Of a stretch of DNA of 8,585 bases, positions 1 to 7,173 are shown piece by piece. The position numbers were made by a program, and so were the translations under genes. Position 1 is the first letter of the stretch; every line of letters starts with the position of its first letter. Below the pieces are notes generated by a model. The model ran no database searches. It was not told the DNA's origin and saw only the letters and a program-made list of their open reading frames with translations. Source of the stretch: JBBQLG01 sp038327655 (lineage in GTDB: Bacteria; Bacteroidota; Bacteroidia; Cytophagales; Spirosomataceae); assembly GCA_038327655.1 (NCBI GenBank), contig JBBQLG010000203.1:1-8585 (forward strand), read 5' to 3'.

Positions 1-30
1 TGTTATTTTTAATTTTGTTACCGCTAATTC

Positions 31-81
31 TTTTTTTTTTTTTTTTTTTGTGCGGGGGGGCCGTTGCTTTTTTTTTTTTTT
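31..81. repeat. Homopolymer block: T19, G7, T14
   Basis: An uninterrupted run of 19 T (31-49) and one of 14 T (68-81) flank a run of seven G (54-60). No gene is supportable in positions 1-127. No GC-rich hairpin precedes either T run, so they are not convincing intrinsic terminators for a rightward gene. They lie about 50-100 nt past the stop of the leftward barrel gene, where they would be transcribed as A runs. They could be a real, slippage-prone spacer upstream of a leftward gene outside the window, or a sequencing or assembly error. The runs are plain to see; their meaning is unknown. Confidence 0.85.
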
Positions 82-127
82 GTACGGATACTTTCACCGC
101 CCGCGCCCGACCGTCACTAACCACGAA

Positions 128-811
128 CTACCTGCCAAACGGAATCAGGTAGCCTACTGAAACCATACCAAGGCGGGCGTGTAATTCGGTGCCACCCAGC
201 AAAACTACGCTGGGCGGTACCTTACTTTGCAGTGAGTAGCTGTAGCGAACCTCAGCCAGCAAATCACCCGGCCCGATGTGCCAAGTCAGCCCCGCTCCGC
301 CAGTGAGGCCGTAGGCCAGCCGGTCGCTGGTTTTATCAAACTGAACAACCTGCGCCGTATTGATCGGAAAGGTGCCAACCTGAGCCACGACGGTATAGTT
401 GCCATTCAGGGCGTAATCGGCAAAAGGTCCCGCGTTTACAAAAAAACGGGCTGCCCGGCTGCCGAATGCGTATTTGATCAGGACCGGCACCTCGATTACG
501 TTACTTTTGAGTTCGGCCAGATTTGAACCACTGACCACACGGGCACCATACTGGCTGTACAGCACTTCGGGTTGTACCGAGAAATTGGGACCCCCAATGC
601 GGACGACAAGCCCGGCATGGTAGCCCGTAATGGATTCTAACCGGACATCGCTGCCCGGAAACTGAATCAGGCTTTTTATCTTGTCGATACTGCTCTGACT
701 GGCCGAAGCGACATTGAGGCCCGCCCGGAAACCGATGTGAACCGGGGTTGGCTGGGCCAGTAGCAGACCGGGCCACAGCGAAAGGGCCAGCCACGCAAAA
801 CATTGTTTCAT
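128..811 (-). CDS. Secreted outer-membrane beta-barrel protein (PorT-like family)
   Basis: This 227-residue protein is predicted to be an outer-membrane barrel of the small PorT-like type common in Bacteroidota. Residues 1-19 form a signal peptide with a hydrophobic core (WLALSLWPGLLLA) and likely cleavage before Gln20. The mature protein opens with HIGFRAGLN, a typical first strand. It continues as alternating, aromatic-rich segments with short turns, such as FSVQPEVLYSQYG, VIEVPVLIKYAFG, LTGGAGLTWHIG and LLAEVRYSYSL, and ends with the strand GMVSVGYLIPFGR. Length and layout fit an eight-stranded barrel. No enzymatic motif is seen and the family has no single known function. The start is the ATG directly before the signal peptide. 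It is divergent from the dehydrogenase gene with a 112-nt spacer. No terminator hairpin is obvious after its stop. The family call is from overall pattern; the specific role is unknown. Confidence 0.85.
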   Translation of the reverse strand: MKQCFAWLALSLWPGLLLAQPTPVHIGFRAGLNVASASQSSIDKIKSLIQFPGSDVRLESITGYHAGLVVRIGGPNFSVQPEVLYSQYGARVVSGSNLAELKSNVIEVPVLIKYAFGSRAARFFVNAGPFADYALNGNYTVVAQVGTFPINTAQVVQFDKTSDRLAYGLTGGAGLTWHIGPGDLLAEVRYSYSLQSKVPPSVVLLGGTELHARLGMVSVGYLIPFGR

Positions 812-818
812 GCGAAAG

Positions 819-850
819 AAAATCTAATTTCGGCGCAAGGTAAAAAACAA
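819..850 (-). promoter_or_regulatory. Candidate Bacteroidota-type promoter for the barrel gene
   Basis: On the minus strand a TTG (848-850) is followed after 21 nt by TAGATTTT (819-826), close to the Bacteroidota -33/-7 pattern TTG ... TAnnTTTG. The last base of the -7 element is T, not G. Transcription would begin almost at the start codon (about 2-3 nt leader), which is unusually short and lowers confidence. The spacer is AT-poor elsewhere and offers no better match. Confidence 0.25.
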
Positions 851-923
851 CCCGCAACCGCGCCCCTAAAACATCCGGCCCCGTTCCCGACTTATGGAAT
901 ATGGAGCCGACATTTGACCACGT

Positions 924-1637
924 ATGATCACTGAACATCAGAAAGTTGCCCTCATCACCGGGGCCAATAAAGGAATTGGGTACGAAACCGCCCGGCAGTT
1001 GGGCAAACGCGGTTTTGCGGTGTTTATCGGTGCCCGCGACCATAAAGCAGGCCACGAAGCCGCCGAATCCCTCTGCGCCGAAGGGTACGAAACCGTCTTT
1101 TTACCCATCGACGTCTGCGATCCGGTGAGCGTGGCCAATGCCACCGGCGTTTTCTCGCAGAAGGCCAACCATTTGGACGTGCTGATTAACAATGCGGCCA
1201 TTATAGAGCACGAAGGCGTAGCCATTACTACTCTGAACGTGGAATCGCTCGACCGGACGATGCAGACCAACGTAAACGGGCCGATCTTAGTGACGCAGTT
1301 CTTTTTGTCGTTTCTGGAGAAAGCCACCGACGGCGCGCGGGTCATCAATGTATCCAGCAGTGCGGGTTCGCTGGCCACGATGCAAACGTACGCCCCGGCC
1401 TACAGCATTTCCAAAACGGCCCTGAACGCCGTTACGCGGCAGTTTGCCGCCTGTTTGCGGGACAAGAATATTGCGGTGAATTCGCTTGATCCGGGTTGGG
1501 TACGTACCGACATGGGGGGGGCCAACGCCACGCGGTCGGTGGAGCAGGGGGCCGAAACCATCGTCTGGTTAGCGGCCGACGCGCCGATTGCGGAGACGGG
1601 TAAATTCTGGCGGGACAAACAGGAAATTGCCTGGTAG
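924..1637 (+). CDS. SDR family oxidoreductase (classical short-chain dehydrogenase, carbonyl-reductase-like)
   Basis: A 237-residue classical SDR, full length for the family and predicted cytoplasmic, with no signal peptide. Visible motifs are the cofactor glycine motif TGANKGIG (12-19), NNAA (89-92), the catalytic Asn in QTNVNG (about 116), a catalytic Ser in NVSSSAG (144-146), and the catalytic YSISK (Tyr160, Lys164), then PGWVRTDMGG (190-199). Arg38 after the second beta strand (FIGARD) favours NADP(H). The end, GKFWRDKQEIAW, resembles the usual C-terminus of carbonyl-reductase-like SDRs, so the protein is complete. The substrate cannot be read from sequence. The start is fixed because the in-frame upstream ATG at 894 meets a stop at 915-917. 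It is followed after 2 nt by a small membrane protein gene, so the two are probably co-transcribed. A run of eight G lies at 1514-1521 within the coding sequence. Confidence 0.93.
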   Translation: MITEHQKVALITGANKGIGYETARQLGKRGFAVFIGARDHKAGHEAAESLCAEGYETVFLPIDVCDPVSVANATGVFSQKANHLDVLINNAAIIEHEGVAITTLNVESLDRTMQTNVNGPILVTQFFLSFLEKATDGARVINVSSSAGSLATMQTYAPAYSISKTALNAVTRQFAACLRDKNIAVNSLDPGWVRTDMGGANATRSVEQGAETIVWLAADAPIAETGKFWRDKQEIAW

Positions 1638-1639
1638 GG

Positions 1640-1759
1640 ATGGAAACGAAACCAAGGAAGCCCAGCGGTGGCGGCCCCGGCCGCTCGTTTCTGATTGGCC
1701 TGCTGATCTTATTCGTGCTGGCCCTGTTACTCGGTACGCTAACGGTACTGTTTCCGTAG
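1640..1759 (+). CDS. Small single-pass membrane protein, 39 residues
   Basis: An ATG two nucleotides after the dehydrogenase stop opens a 39-residue frame ending in TAG. The N-terminus is short, basic and glycine/proline rich (METKPRKPSGGGPGR). It is followed by one strongly hydrophobic helix at about residues 17-38 (FLIGLLILFVLALLLGTL and on). Positive charge lies only on the N-terminal side, so the positive-inside rule predicts N-in with the C-terminus facing the periplasm. Most third codon positions are G or C, like the neighbouring gene, which supports real coding. The tight TAG-GG-ATG junction suggests translational coupling, and the terminator hairpin begins about 18 nt after the stop, closing the unit. 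It matches no family I recognise and no function is claimed. The alternative is a chance frame, but hydrophobicity, position and codon use argue against that. Confidence 0.68.
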   Translation: METKPRKPSGGGPGRSFLIGLLILFVLALLLGTLTVLFP

Positions 1760-1776
1760 GACAGTTAAGTACGCGA

Positions 1777-1807
1777 AAGCCCCCCGAAACTCAGTTTCGG
1801 GGGGCTT
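1777..1807. terminator. Bidirectional hairpin terminator between convergent units
   Basis: A perfect 14-bp inverted repeat, AAGCCCCCCGAAAC (1777-1790) and GTTTCGGGGGGCTT (1794-1807), encloses a 3-nt TCA loop. The stem has A residues on one flank and T residues on the other. It lies between the stop of the small membrane protein (1759, rightward) and the stop of the small lipoprotein (1833, leftward), so it can serve both. The downstream T tract is short and broken on each strand. Confidence 0.85.
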
Positions 1808-1832
1808 CTTGGTTTATCAGCAGTTGCAGTTT

Positions 1833-2339
1833 TTAGTTAACAACCCGCACCCGCACCTGTTCTGTAACAATCTGTGTATTATCGTCGAGAGTTACGAGAA
1901 ATAAAAATGCAAGCTCCGTGAAGTTTGGCAAGGCTGCCGGAACAATAGAGACCGCTGGATATTTAGCTTTAAACGCGGCAACTGTCGTTGTGAAAACTGC
2001 TGTTGTGCCTGTGCCAGTAATGGGCGTCGCATTATAAGCGGCTGAGCTGGTTAGCGTACCGGGGTTGATGCCCGTTGCACCCCCTACTACCTTAGTAATT
2101 TCCTTAATGGTCCGTCCGCTTGCGGCTGGAATAGTCAGAGTAAAGGTAATAGGGCCGTTAGCCGCTAACGAACTGGCTATGTAGGGGTTGCCACCGTAGG
2201 TAGTTGCTTCGGCAAAAGTGACCGGAACCGCTGGCCGTCTGTCCTGGAACAAGTCGTTGTATTTGTAGTCGTCCTTGCAGGAGAGACTTATTACTGCGAC
2301 GAAGGAGAGCAGCAACAAATTTAATGATATATGCTTCAT
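1833..2339 (-). CDS. Small surface-exposed lipoprotein, third gene of the SusC/SusD operon
   Basis: A 168-residue predicted lipoprotein. The ATG at 2337-2339 is preferred over the in-frame TTG 16 codons upstream, because the signal peptide MKHISLNLLLLSFVAVISLS begins there and leads to Cys21. The lipobox (SLSC) is slightly atypical at -3. The residues after the cysteine, Lys-Asp-Asp, match the Bacteroidota lipoprotein export signal known to direct lipoproteins to the cell surface. The rest is Thr/Ala/Val rich and beta-like (GPITFTLTIPAASGR, TAVFTTTVAAFKAKYP, ELAFLFLVTLDDNTQ) and ends with the strand QVRVRVVN, suggesting an immunoglobulin-like fold. That fold is inference. It starts 29 nt after the SusD-type gene stop and is closed by the shared hairpin. 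Probable role: accessory ligand-binding or scaffold subunit for the transporter. I recognise no named family with certainty. Confidence 0.82.
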   Translation of the reverse strand: MKHISLNLLLLSFVAVISLSCKDDYKYNDLFQDRRPAVPVTFAEATTYGGNPYIASSLAANGPITFTLTIPAASGRTIKEITKVVGGATGINPGTLTSSAAYNATPITGTGTTAVFTTTVAAFKAKYPAVSIVPAALPNFTELAFLFLVTLDDNTQIVTEQVRVRVVN

Positions 2340-2368
2340 TTGAAATTTCGTTTGAAGAGTTAAAAGAG

Positions 2369-3844
2369 TTACTTGGTAGCCCACCAAACCGGTACGTTCG
2401 ACTGGATGGGAGTCTGGGGGAAATTGGGGTTCCGCTGGATTTCCTCGTTGATATACACCGCCCGGACGGGGCGGGTACCGTCAATGCCAGCCGCGTTCTG
2501 CGCGGGCAATTGCGTTGGGTAGCCCGTACGCCGTAAATCATTCCAGACCTCTAAGCTGTTGCCCGTGAAGGCAATGTACTTCTGCGTGATAATCTGGGCA
2601 ATTTTCTGTTCATTAGTTCCGGTCAACGTACCAACTGCGGGGTTTGCCAAATAGGCAGTGATCTGCGTCGGCGTTACTCCAGCCAGGGTCATAGAGGCTG
2701 TGATGCCTTCTTCGTACAACTTCTGCGGATCACCGGGTGTGCCTAATCGGATGGCTGCTTCCGCCAGAATAAAAGCCCGCTGAAAGTTAGTCGCCAGTCG
2801 TACCGGACCAACGCCGTTTGCACCCGTCACGTACGTGTTATACCGCGACCAGGATGATATGGGCGTAGGCAGCACACCCCGGAAACCGTTATCGATCGTT
2901 ACGTAATCAGCCGCCGGTTTCGTGAAGAAAATCGGCAGTCGGGGATCACTCAAACCTTTAAGCAGATTTAAATAACGGGTGCTCAGAATCAGGTCATCTC
3001 TGAACAGGCTAACGTACGTCCAGGTGTAAACTGGATCCTGACTACCTACGGCACCACCAAAAGGCTGATTTAGATCCTGGCTGTTACTGGTAATATATTT
3101 GTTACCTGTGAGCACTTCGTTAATGACGCTGGCTGCCAGTTTTGGCTCCTTATTGCTGATCTGAATGGCAAACTTTAGTAGCAACGTGTTACCTGCCGCT
3201 TTCCACTTGTTCAGGTCTCCGCCGTAGATAAGGTCATCATTGGTAGGCTTCAGACCGCTGTAATTCGCAGCAAGAGCCACATCCAGGTCTTTTTCGCCTT
3301 CGCGGACCAAATCAAACAGACTCTGAATACCCAAAGTCGTGTTGCCTTTGTAAATGTCTTCCTGCTTATCCAAACGAGGCTGTAAGTTACCTTCGCCCAG
3401 TAGTGCCTGCGAATAGGGAATGTCACCCCAAACATCCGTAGCCAACGCGAAGGTATATGCCTTCATGATTTTGGCAATCCCCGTGTATGCTTTCGAATTG
3501 GTTACGTCGGCAATCTGAATAACCTTTTGGTAATTTATCAGAGCACCGTCATAAATCTCAGTCCGCCACTGATTACCAAAGTCACCACCATTGGTCTGGT
3601 AAACGTCGTAAGTAGCCGGGCCATTATTCGCGCCCGCCAGGTGCTGGACGATTACGGATGTAAACCGGTTTAGTTCGTTCGAATTGGCGAAAGCCGAACC
3701 TGCTTCTGCCGCCGGTAACAACACCGAAGGGGGTACTGAAAGCGGGTTGTTGGGCGTCTGGTTAACGTCTAAAAAATTAGTACAGGCACCCATACCCAAC
3801 ACAAGGGGTACAAGCAGGTATTTTTTGGGAAGTATGAATTTCAT
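2369..3844 (-). CDS. SusD/RagB-type nutrient-binding outer-membrane lipoprotein
   Basis: A 491-residue lipoprotein that acts as the surface lid and ligand-binding partner of a SusC-type transporter. The signal peptide MKFILPKKYLLVPLVLGMGA ends at Cys21. It is followed by the family hallmark FLDVNQTPNNP (24-34), which fits the SusD-like_2 subgroup. Further family features are the helical TPR-like region with FILAEAAIRLG, the conserved EVWNDLRRTGYP (432-443), the NEEIQRNPNFP segment near 465-475, and the terminal VPVWWATK. Length is normal for the family and no break is seen. The gene starts 27 nt after the SusC stop, and the small lipoprotein gene follows 29 nt after its own stop. A direct repeat of TAACTCTT spans its stop and the start of the next spacer. 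Substrate is not readable; the neighbours hint at a peptide or N-acyl amino acid, not clearly a glycan. Confidence 0.95.
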   Translation of the reverse strand: MKFILPKKYLLVPLVLGMGACTNFLDVNQTPNNPLSVPPSVLLPAAEAGSAFANSNELNRFTSVIVQHLAGANNGPATYDVYQTNGGDFGNQWRTEIYDGALINYQKVIQIADVTNSKAYTGIAKIMKAYTFALATDVWGDIPYSQALLGEGNLQPRLDKQEDIYKGNTTLGIQSLFDLVREGEKDLDVALAANYSGLKPTNDDLIYGGDLNKWKAAGNTLLLKFAIQISNKEPKLAASVINEVLTGNKYITSNSQDLNQPFGGAVGSQDPVYTWTYVSLFRDDLILSTRYLNLLKGLSDPRLPIFFTKPAADYVTIDNGFRGVLPTPISSWSRYNTYVTGANGVGPVRLATNFQRAFILAEAAIRLGTPGDPQKLYEEGITASMTLAGVTPTQITAYLANPAVGTLTGTNEQKIAQIITQKYIAFTGNSLEVWNDLRRTGYPTQLPAQNAAGIDGTRPVRAVYINEEIQRNPNFPQTPIQSNVPVWWATK

Positions 3845-3871
3845 GAGTAAGTCGGAGTGATTAATAAATGC

Positions 3872-6800
3872 TTACAGAGTGGCCCGCAGATTGACACCGA
3901 AGTTGCGCGTGTTAGGCGGTCCCTGCAGGTCTAATCCCTGAATGTTACCGGCTCCCTGCGTGTTCAGTTCGGGGTCGGCAATGAAGTGTGGCGCGTAGAA
4001 GAACAGGTTACGACCGCTTACACCAACTGAGATGCTGCCAAACGGCGTCTTATTCAGCAGACCTTTTGGCAGGGTGTAGTTGAGCGACGCTTCGCGAACG
4101 CGATACACCGTTGCATCGAATACCGTCGCTTCCGACTGTAGGCCACCAATACCCTGCCAGTATGTTTGCGCTGGAATCTGAATATTATTTGGCTTGTACG
4201 AGACCGTTCCATCGGCTGCCGTAACCGGTATTACGCCGGGTAGAATGCGGGGCTGATCGCGGTCGATACCCGTTGCATACAACGCACCACTCGACCGTTG
4301 AGCGGCCGCACCAAACGATAGCAACTGACCACCCTGACGGGTATCAACCAATACCGAAAGGGCAAGACCCTTGTACGAGAATGTGTTCGTTAAACCAGCC
4401 GTGTAACGTGCCTGCGGATTGGAAATAACGGAGTTGGCGACAGTAGGCGCAAACGCACCGGTGATCGCGTTGATGAGATACTGTCCGTTATATTGCCCCG
4501 ACGCATCGTAGTTAGCCGCAGTCGGATCGGTAGTCTGCGTGCGTGAATTGGCGTTACCAATAATTACACCATACGGAAGACCTTCTTTAATAGACGGTGT
4601 ACTACCAATAAAACCATTACCTGGAATACCGGCTGATTTTATACCCGGTGCGATAAATTCGACCAGGTTACGGATCAGGGTATAGTTCAGCGCAACATCC
4701 CATTTGAAGCCCCCAACCCGAACAGGTGTACCCGTGATAACGAGTTCGAGCCCCTTGTTGCGCAACGAGCCGAGGTTGGTTGTCCGGGTATCGTATCCGG
4801 TCGAGTTTGAGATGGCCGCATTAAATATCTGATTGGTGCTGTGCGAGTTGAAATAGGTCGCATCAATATTAACCCGGTTTTTGAACAGACCGACATTCGC
4901 GCCAAATTCATACGATTGCACAAATTCTGGTGTCAGGTTGCTGCTGCCAATCCGGCTGCTGATGCCAAATCCCGGAATACTATTGCCATTCACGGAAAGC
5001 GGGAAGTTGATGTTAGCCACGTTGTTGCCATAACCCGACGTTACGTAAACGGAATTTAGCAGATACGGATCGGCGTCGCGGCCTACCTTAGCAATGCTGC
5101 CCCGGAGTTTAACGTATGACAGGACGTTCGAGTTGACTTTGAACGCGTCCGTTGGTACAAAACTGACCGAGGCACCGGGATAAAAGTAAGTACCGTTGTT
5201 CTTCGGCAGCGTTGAGGACTGATCCGCCCGGCCGCTTAATTCTAAAAACAGGTAGTTGTTGTAGCTCAGCGATAATTGACCATAGTTGCCAACCAAACGC
5301 CGGATCGTACTGTTTTCGGAACTGGCTGTGAAGACCGATCCATTACTGACGTTGGTGAAACCCGGAATCGTCAGTGTAGCCGCGTCTAAATACACCTCCT
5401 GGGTTTTGCGCTGGTTAACGTTATTACCCAATAACAATGTAGCATTCAGACCTTTCAGAAAAACGTCTTCTTTGTGGGCGTTGATGATCAGATCACCATT
5501 GATCTCACTGCGAAAGAAGTTATCCTGCGTAACATCACCCGTCGGCGCGCGCCCGGCACCAATCTGCTGTACGAGTTTACGACGGTCGGTATAAGTATCA
5601 CCCGTGACACGGTACGACACGTTCAGCCATTTAGCAATGTCATACCCTAATTGGAAGTTACCAAAGAAGCGATCCACCTGACTGTTGAATGTTTCATTGT
5701 AAAGGCTCCAATTTGGGTTGACCGCTGATGGGTTGAAGTAGATGCTCCGGCCTGTCAGAGTATCCTGATAGGCTTCTCCGGGCAGGTTATAACTACGCGG
5801 AATGGCGGTAATCTGACCGAAAGCACTACCCCCGTTACCACCCGGTATACCCTGCTGTACGGTTTGTACGTATGTGCCGGTTCCACTAACCCGCAATCCA
5901 TTTTGAAGTTTGGATTCACCACCGATTTGAATATTGGTGCGGTTAAACTTCGTGTTTGGGATGATACCCTTCTGTAGGGTATTGCCAATGGCGATAATGT
6001 AGTTCCGGTTTTGGTCGCCCGATGCTATGTTGACCGAGTTCTGAAGGATGGTGCCCTGTGTGAAGAAGTCCCGAATGTTATTAGGATACGCCTGATACGG
6101 TACTACCTTTCCCTGTGTGTTGGTTACCGATGACAGTGCCGAAAAAGCCGGTCCCCATGAGTTCGATGAATTAGGCACGTAGTTATTCAATGTCCCCTGT
6201 CCGTAACTGTTCTGGTACTGCGGTAAGCCGTATACGTTCTGAACATTGTAGGACGAGTTAAGCGTAACCTCCGTTTTGTTGTTCTGGTTGCGCCCCGACT
6301 TAGTCGTAATAACAATAGCTCCCGCTGATGCCCGCGACCCATAAAGAACAGCCGCTGCTGGGCCTTTCAGTACGTTCAGCGATTCGATACTTTCAGGGTT
6401 GATATCAGCTAAACGGTTCGATGGTGTTGAGCCAAAGAGCGTATTCTGCGTGTTGTTAACGTCGTTGCTGAAGATAATTCCGTCAACCACGATCAGCGGC
6501 TGGTTATTACCCGTGAACGACGTAATGCCCCGGATGTTGATGTTCGTCGAGGCTCCCGGTGCGCCACTGGCAGTAGTAATACTTACCCCGGCTACTTTGC
6601 CCTGCAACGCATTCAGCACGTTTGGTTCGGAACGCTGGGAAATAGCACTGCCGTTTATCTCCTGAATCGAATAGCCCAGTGACCGTTTGTCGCGTTCAAT
6701 GCCTTGTGCAGTGATGACGATCTCGTCCAGGTTCTGCGCTCCACTGAGCAACTTGACATTAAGCGTCGATTGGTTGCCAACGGCCAGTTCCTGACTTGAA

Positions 6801-7033
6801 AAGCCAATGAAACTGAAAACCAGCCGGGCGTTGGCCGGTACGCTGATTTTGTAAGCCCCATTGGCATCGGTCGTGGTACCACGGGAAGTACCTTTTACCT
6901 GTACGCTCACGCCGGGGAGGACGGAGCTGTCGTCTGATGAAGTGACGCGCCCTGATACCGAAACGTCCTGCGCCAGCAGTGGCAGGCAGAACAGCAACGA
7001 TAAGAGCAGACTGTTCAATAAATTTCTTCTCAT
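3872..7033 (-). CDS. SusC/RagA-type TonB-dependent outer-membrane transporter
   Basis: A 1053-residue transporter that imports a ligand across the outer membrane using TonB-ExbBD energy. Order of parts: signal peptide 1-21 (cleavage LLA/QD); a carboxypeptidase-regulatory-like domain about 24-96 (VSGRVTSSDD, LPGVSVQVKGTSRGTTTD, YKISVPANA); TonB box DEIVITA (103-109); plug domain about 115-246 with INIRGITSF, PLIVVDGI, the SIESLNVLKGPAAAVLYG stretch (215-232) and AGAIVITTKSG; then a long barrel to the C-terminus (FGVNLRATL). No STN signalling domain precedes the regulatory-like domain, and no FecI/FecR-type genes lie nearby, so ECF sigma control is unlikely. It is the first gene of a three-gene operon. 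Length is typical for SusC. The last residue is Leu, not the common Phe. Substrate class is unknown; RagA relatives import peptides, SusC relatives glycans. Confidence 0.96.
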   Translation of the reverse strand: MRRNLLNSLLLSLLFCLPLLAQDVSVSGRVTSSDDSSVLPGVSVQVKGTSRGTTTDANGAYKISVPANARLVFSFIGFSSQELAVGNQSTLNVKLLSGAQNLDEIVITAQGIERDKRSLGYSIQEINGSAISQRSEPNVLNALQGKVAGVSITTASGAPGASTNINIRGITSFTGNNQPLIVVDGIIFSNDVNNTQNTLFGSTPSNRLADINPESIESLNVLKGPAAAVLYGSRASAGAIVITTKSGRNQNNKTEVTLNSSYNVQNVYGLPQYQNSYGQGTLNNYVPNSSNSWGPAFSALSSVTNTQGKVVPYQAYPNNIRDFFTQGTILQNSVNIASGDQNRNYIIAIGNTLQKGIIPNTKFNRTNIQIGGESKLQNGLRVSGTGTYVQTVQQGIPGGNGGSAFGQITAIPRSYNLPGEAYQDTLTGRSIYFNPSAVNPNWSLYNETFNSQVDRFFGNFQLGYDIAKWLNVSYRVTGDTYTDRRKLVQQIGAGRAPTGDVTQDNFFRSEINGDLIINAHKEDVFLKGLNATLLLGNNVNQRKTQEVYLDAATLTIPGFTNVSNGSVFTASSENSTIRRLVGNYGQLSLSYNNYLFLELSGRADQSSTLPKNNGTYFYPGASVSFVPTDAFKVNSNVLSYVKLRGSIAKVGRDADPYLLNSVYVTSGYGNNVANINFPLSVNGNSIPGFGISSRIGSSNLTPEFVQSYEFGANVGLFKNRVNIDATYFNSHSTNQIFNAAISNSTGYDTRTTNLGSLRNKGLELVITGTPVRVGGFKWDVALNYTLIRNLVEFIAPGIKSAGIPGNGFIGSTPSIKEGLPYGVIIGNANSRTQTTDPTAANYDASGQYNGQYLINAITGAFAPTVANSVISNPQARYTAGLTNTFSYKGLALSVLVDTRQGGQLLSFGAAAQRSSGALYATGIDRDQPRILPGVIPVTAADGTVSYKPNNIQIPAQTYWQGIGGLQSEATVFDATVYRVREASLNYTLPKGLLNKTPFGSISVGVSGRNLFFYAPHFIADPELNTQGAGNIQGLDLQGPPNTRNFGVNLRATL

Positions 7034-7079
7034 TGTAGTTTGATAGATGATTGTTTGGGTAAATTGATGAAAAACGTCT

Positions 7080-7109
7080 TAAAATTACTAAGTGAATCGA
7101 CTTGTTCAA
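7080..7109 (-). promoter_or_regulatory. Candidate promoter of the SusC/SusD operon
   Basis: Reading the minus strand, TTG (7107-7109) is followed after 19 nt by TAATTTTA (7080-7087), which matches five of the six fixed bases of the Bacteroidota -7 pattern TAnnTTTG. Transcription would start near 7074, giving a leader of about 40 nt before the transporter start codon. The spacing is what is expected for the primary sigma factor of this phylum. The TTG sits at the centre of the palindrome described at 7098-7116. Confidence 0.42.
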
Positions 7110-7116
7110 CAAATCG
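7098..7116. promoter_or_regulatory. Palindromic operator candidate in the divergent spacer
   Basis: A dyad centred on C7107 reads CGACTTGTTCAACAAATCG. The inner TTGTT/AACAA is perfect, and eight of nine base pairs match over the 19 bp. Two further pairs match outside (7096 with 7118, 7094 with 7120). It lies midway between the divergent transporter operon and amidohydrolase gene and overlaps the -33 positions of both candidate promoters. It is too short and AT-rich in its core to be a terminator. No regulator gene is in the window, so the binding protein is unknown. The dyad is seen; operator function is inference. Confidence 0.4.
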
Positions 7117-7131
7117 TTCCGAATAAATGTA
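7102..7131 (+). promoter_or_regulatory. Weak candidate promoter of the amidohydrolase gene
   Basis: TTG (7102-7104) is followed after 19 nt by TAAATGTA (7124-7131), which matches only four of the six fixed bases of TAnnTTTG. Transcription would start near 7137, leaving a leader of about 37 nt. The same spacing as the opposite promoter and the shared -33 region make it plausible as the mirror partner, but the -7 element is poor and TATCTTGC just downstream is an alternative. Confidence 0.22.
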
Positions 7132-7173
7132 TCTTGCTTAAAATTAGCATAACAACCTAAATTGTATATAGTG

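Noticed and set aside
31..81. T runs as intrinsic terminators
   Set aside because: Neither run is preceded by a GC-rich inverted repeat that I can find in the visible sequence.
909..916. GACATTTG as a -7 element giving a leaderless dehydrogenase transcript
   Set aside because: It fits the pattern except at the first base and would place the start of transcription at the ATG, but no TTG is found at the needed distance upstream.
501..1055. A 184-codon open frame on the minus strand across the barrel gene start, the spacer and the dehydrogenase start
   Set aside because: It runs antisense to the cofactor-binding motif of a clear SDR and overlaps the signal-peptide end of the barrel gene in another frame. 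It has no family motif, signal peptide or hydrophobic pattern of its own.
2340..2387. TTG-initiated longer form of the small lipoprotein, overlapping the SusD gene end
   Set aside because: The extra 16 residues would sit before a complete lipoprotein signal peptide and would spoil it; the internal ATG is the natural start.
3872..7033. Transporter controlled by an ECF sigma / anti-sigma pair
   Set aside because: No STN domain is present before the plug and no sigma or anti-sigma gene is in the window.
7162..7173. TTG four codons upstream as the start of the amidohydrolase
   Set aside because: The ATG at 7174 gives a normal signal peptide (Met-Asn-Lys start); the upstream codons add nothing and TTG starts are less common.
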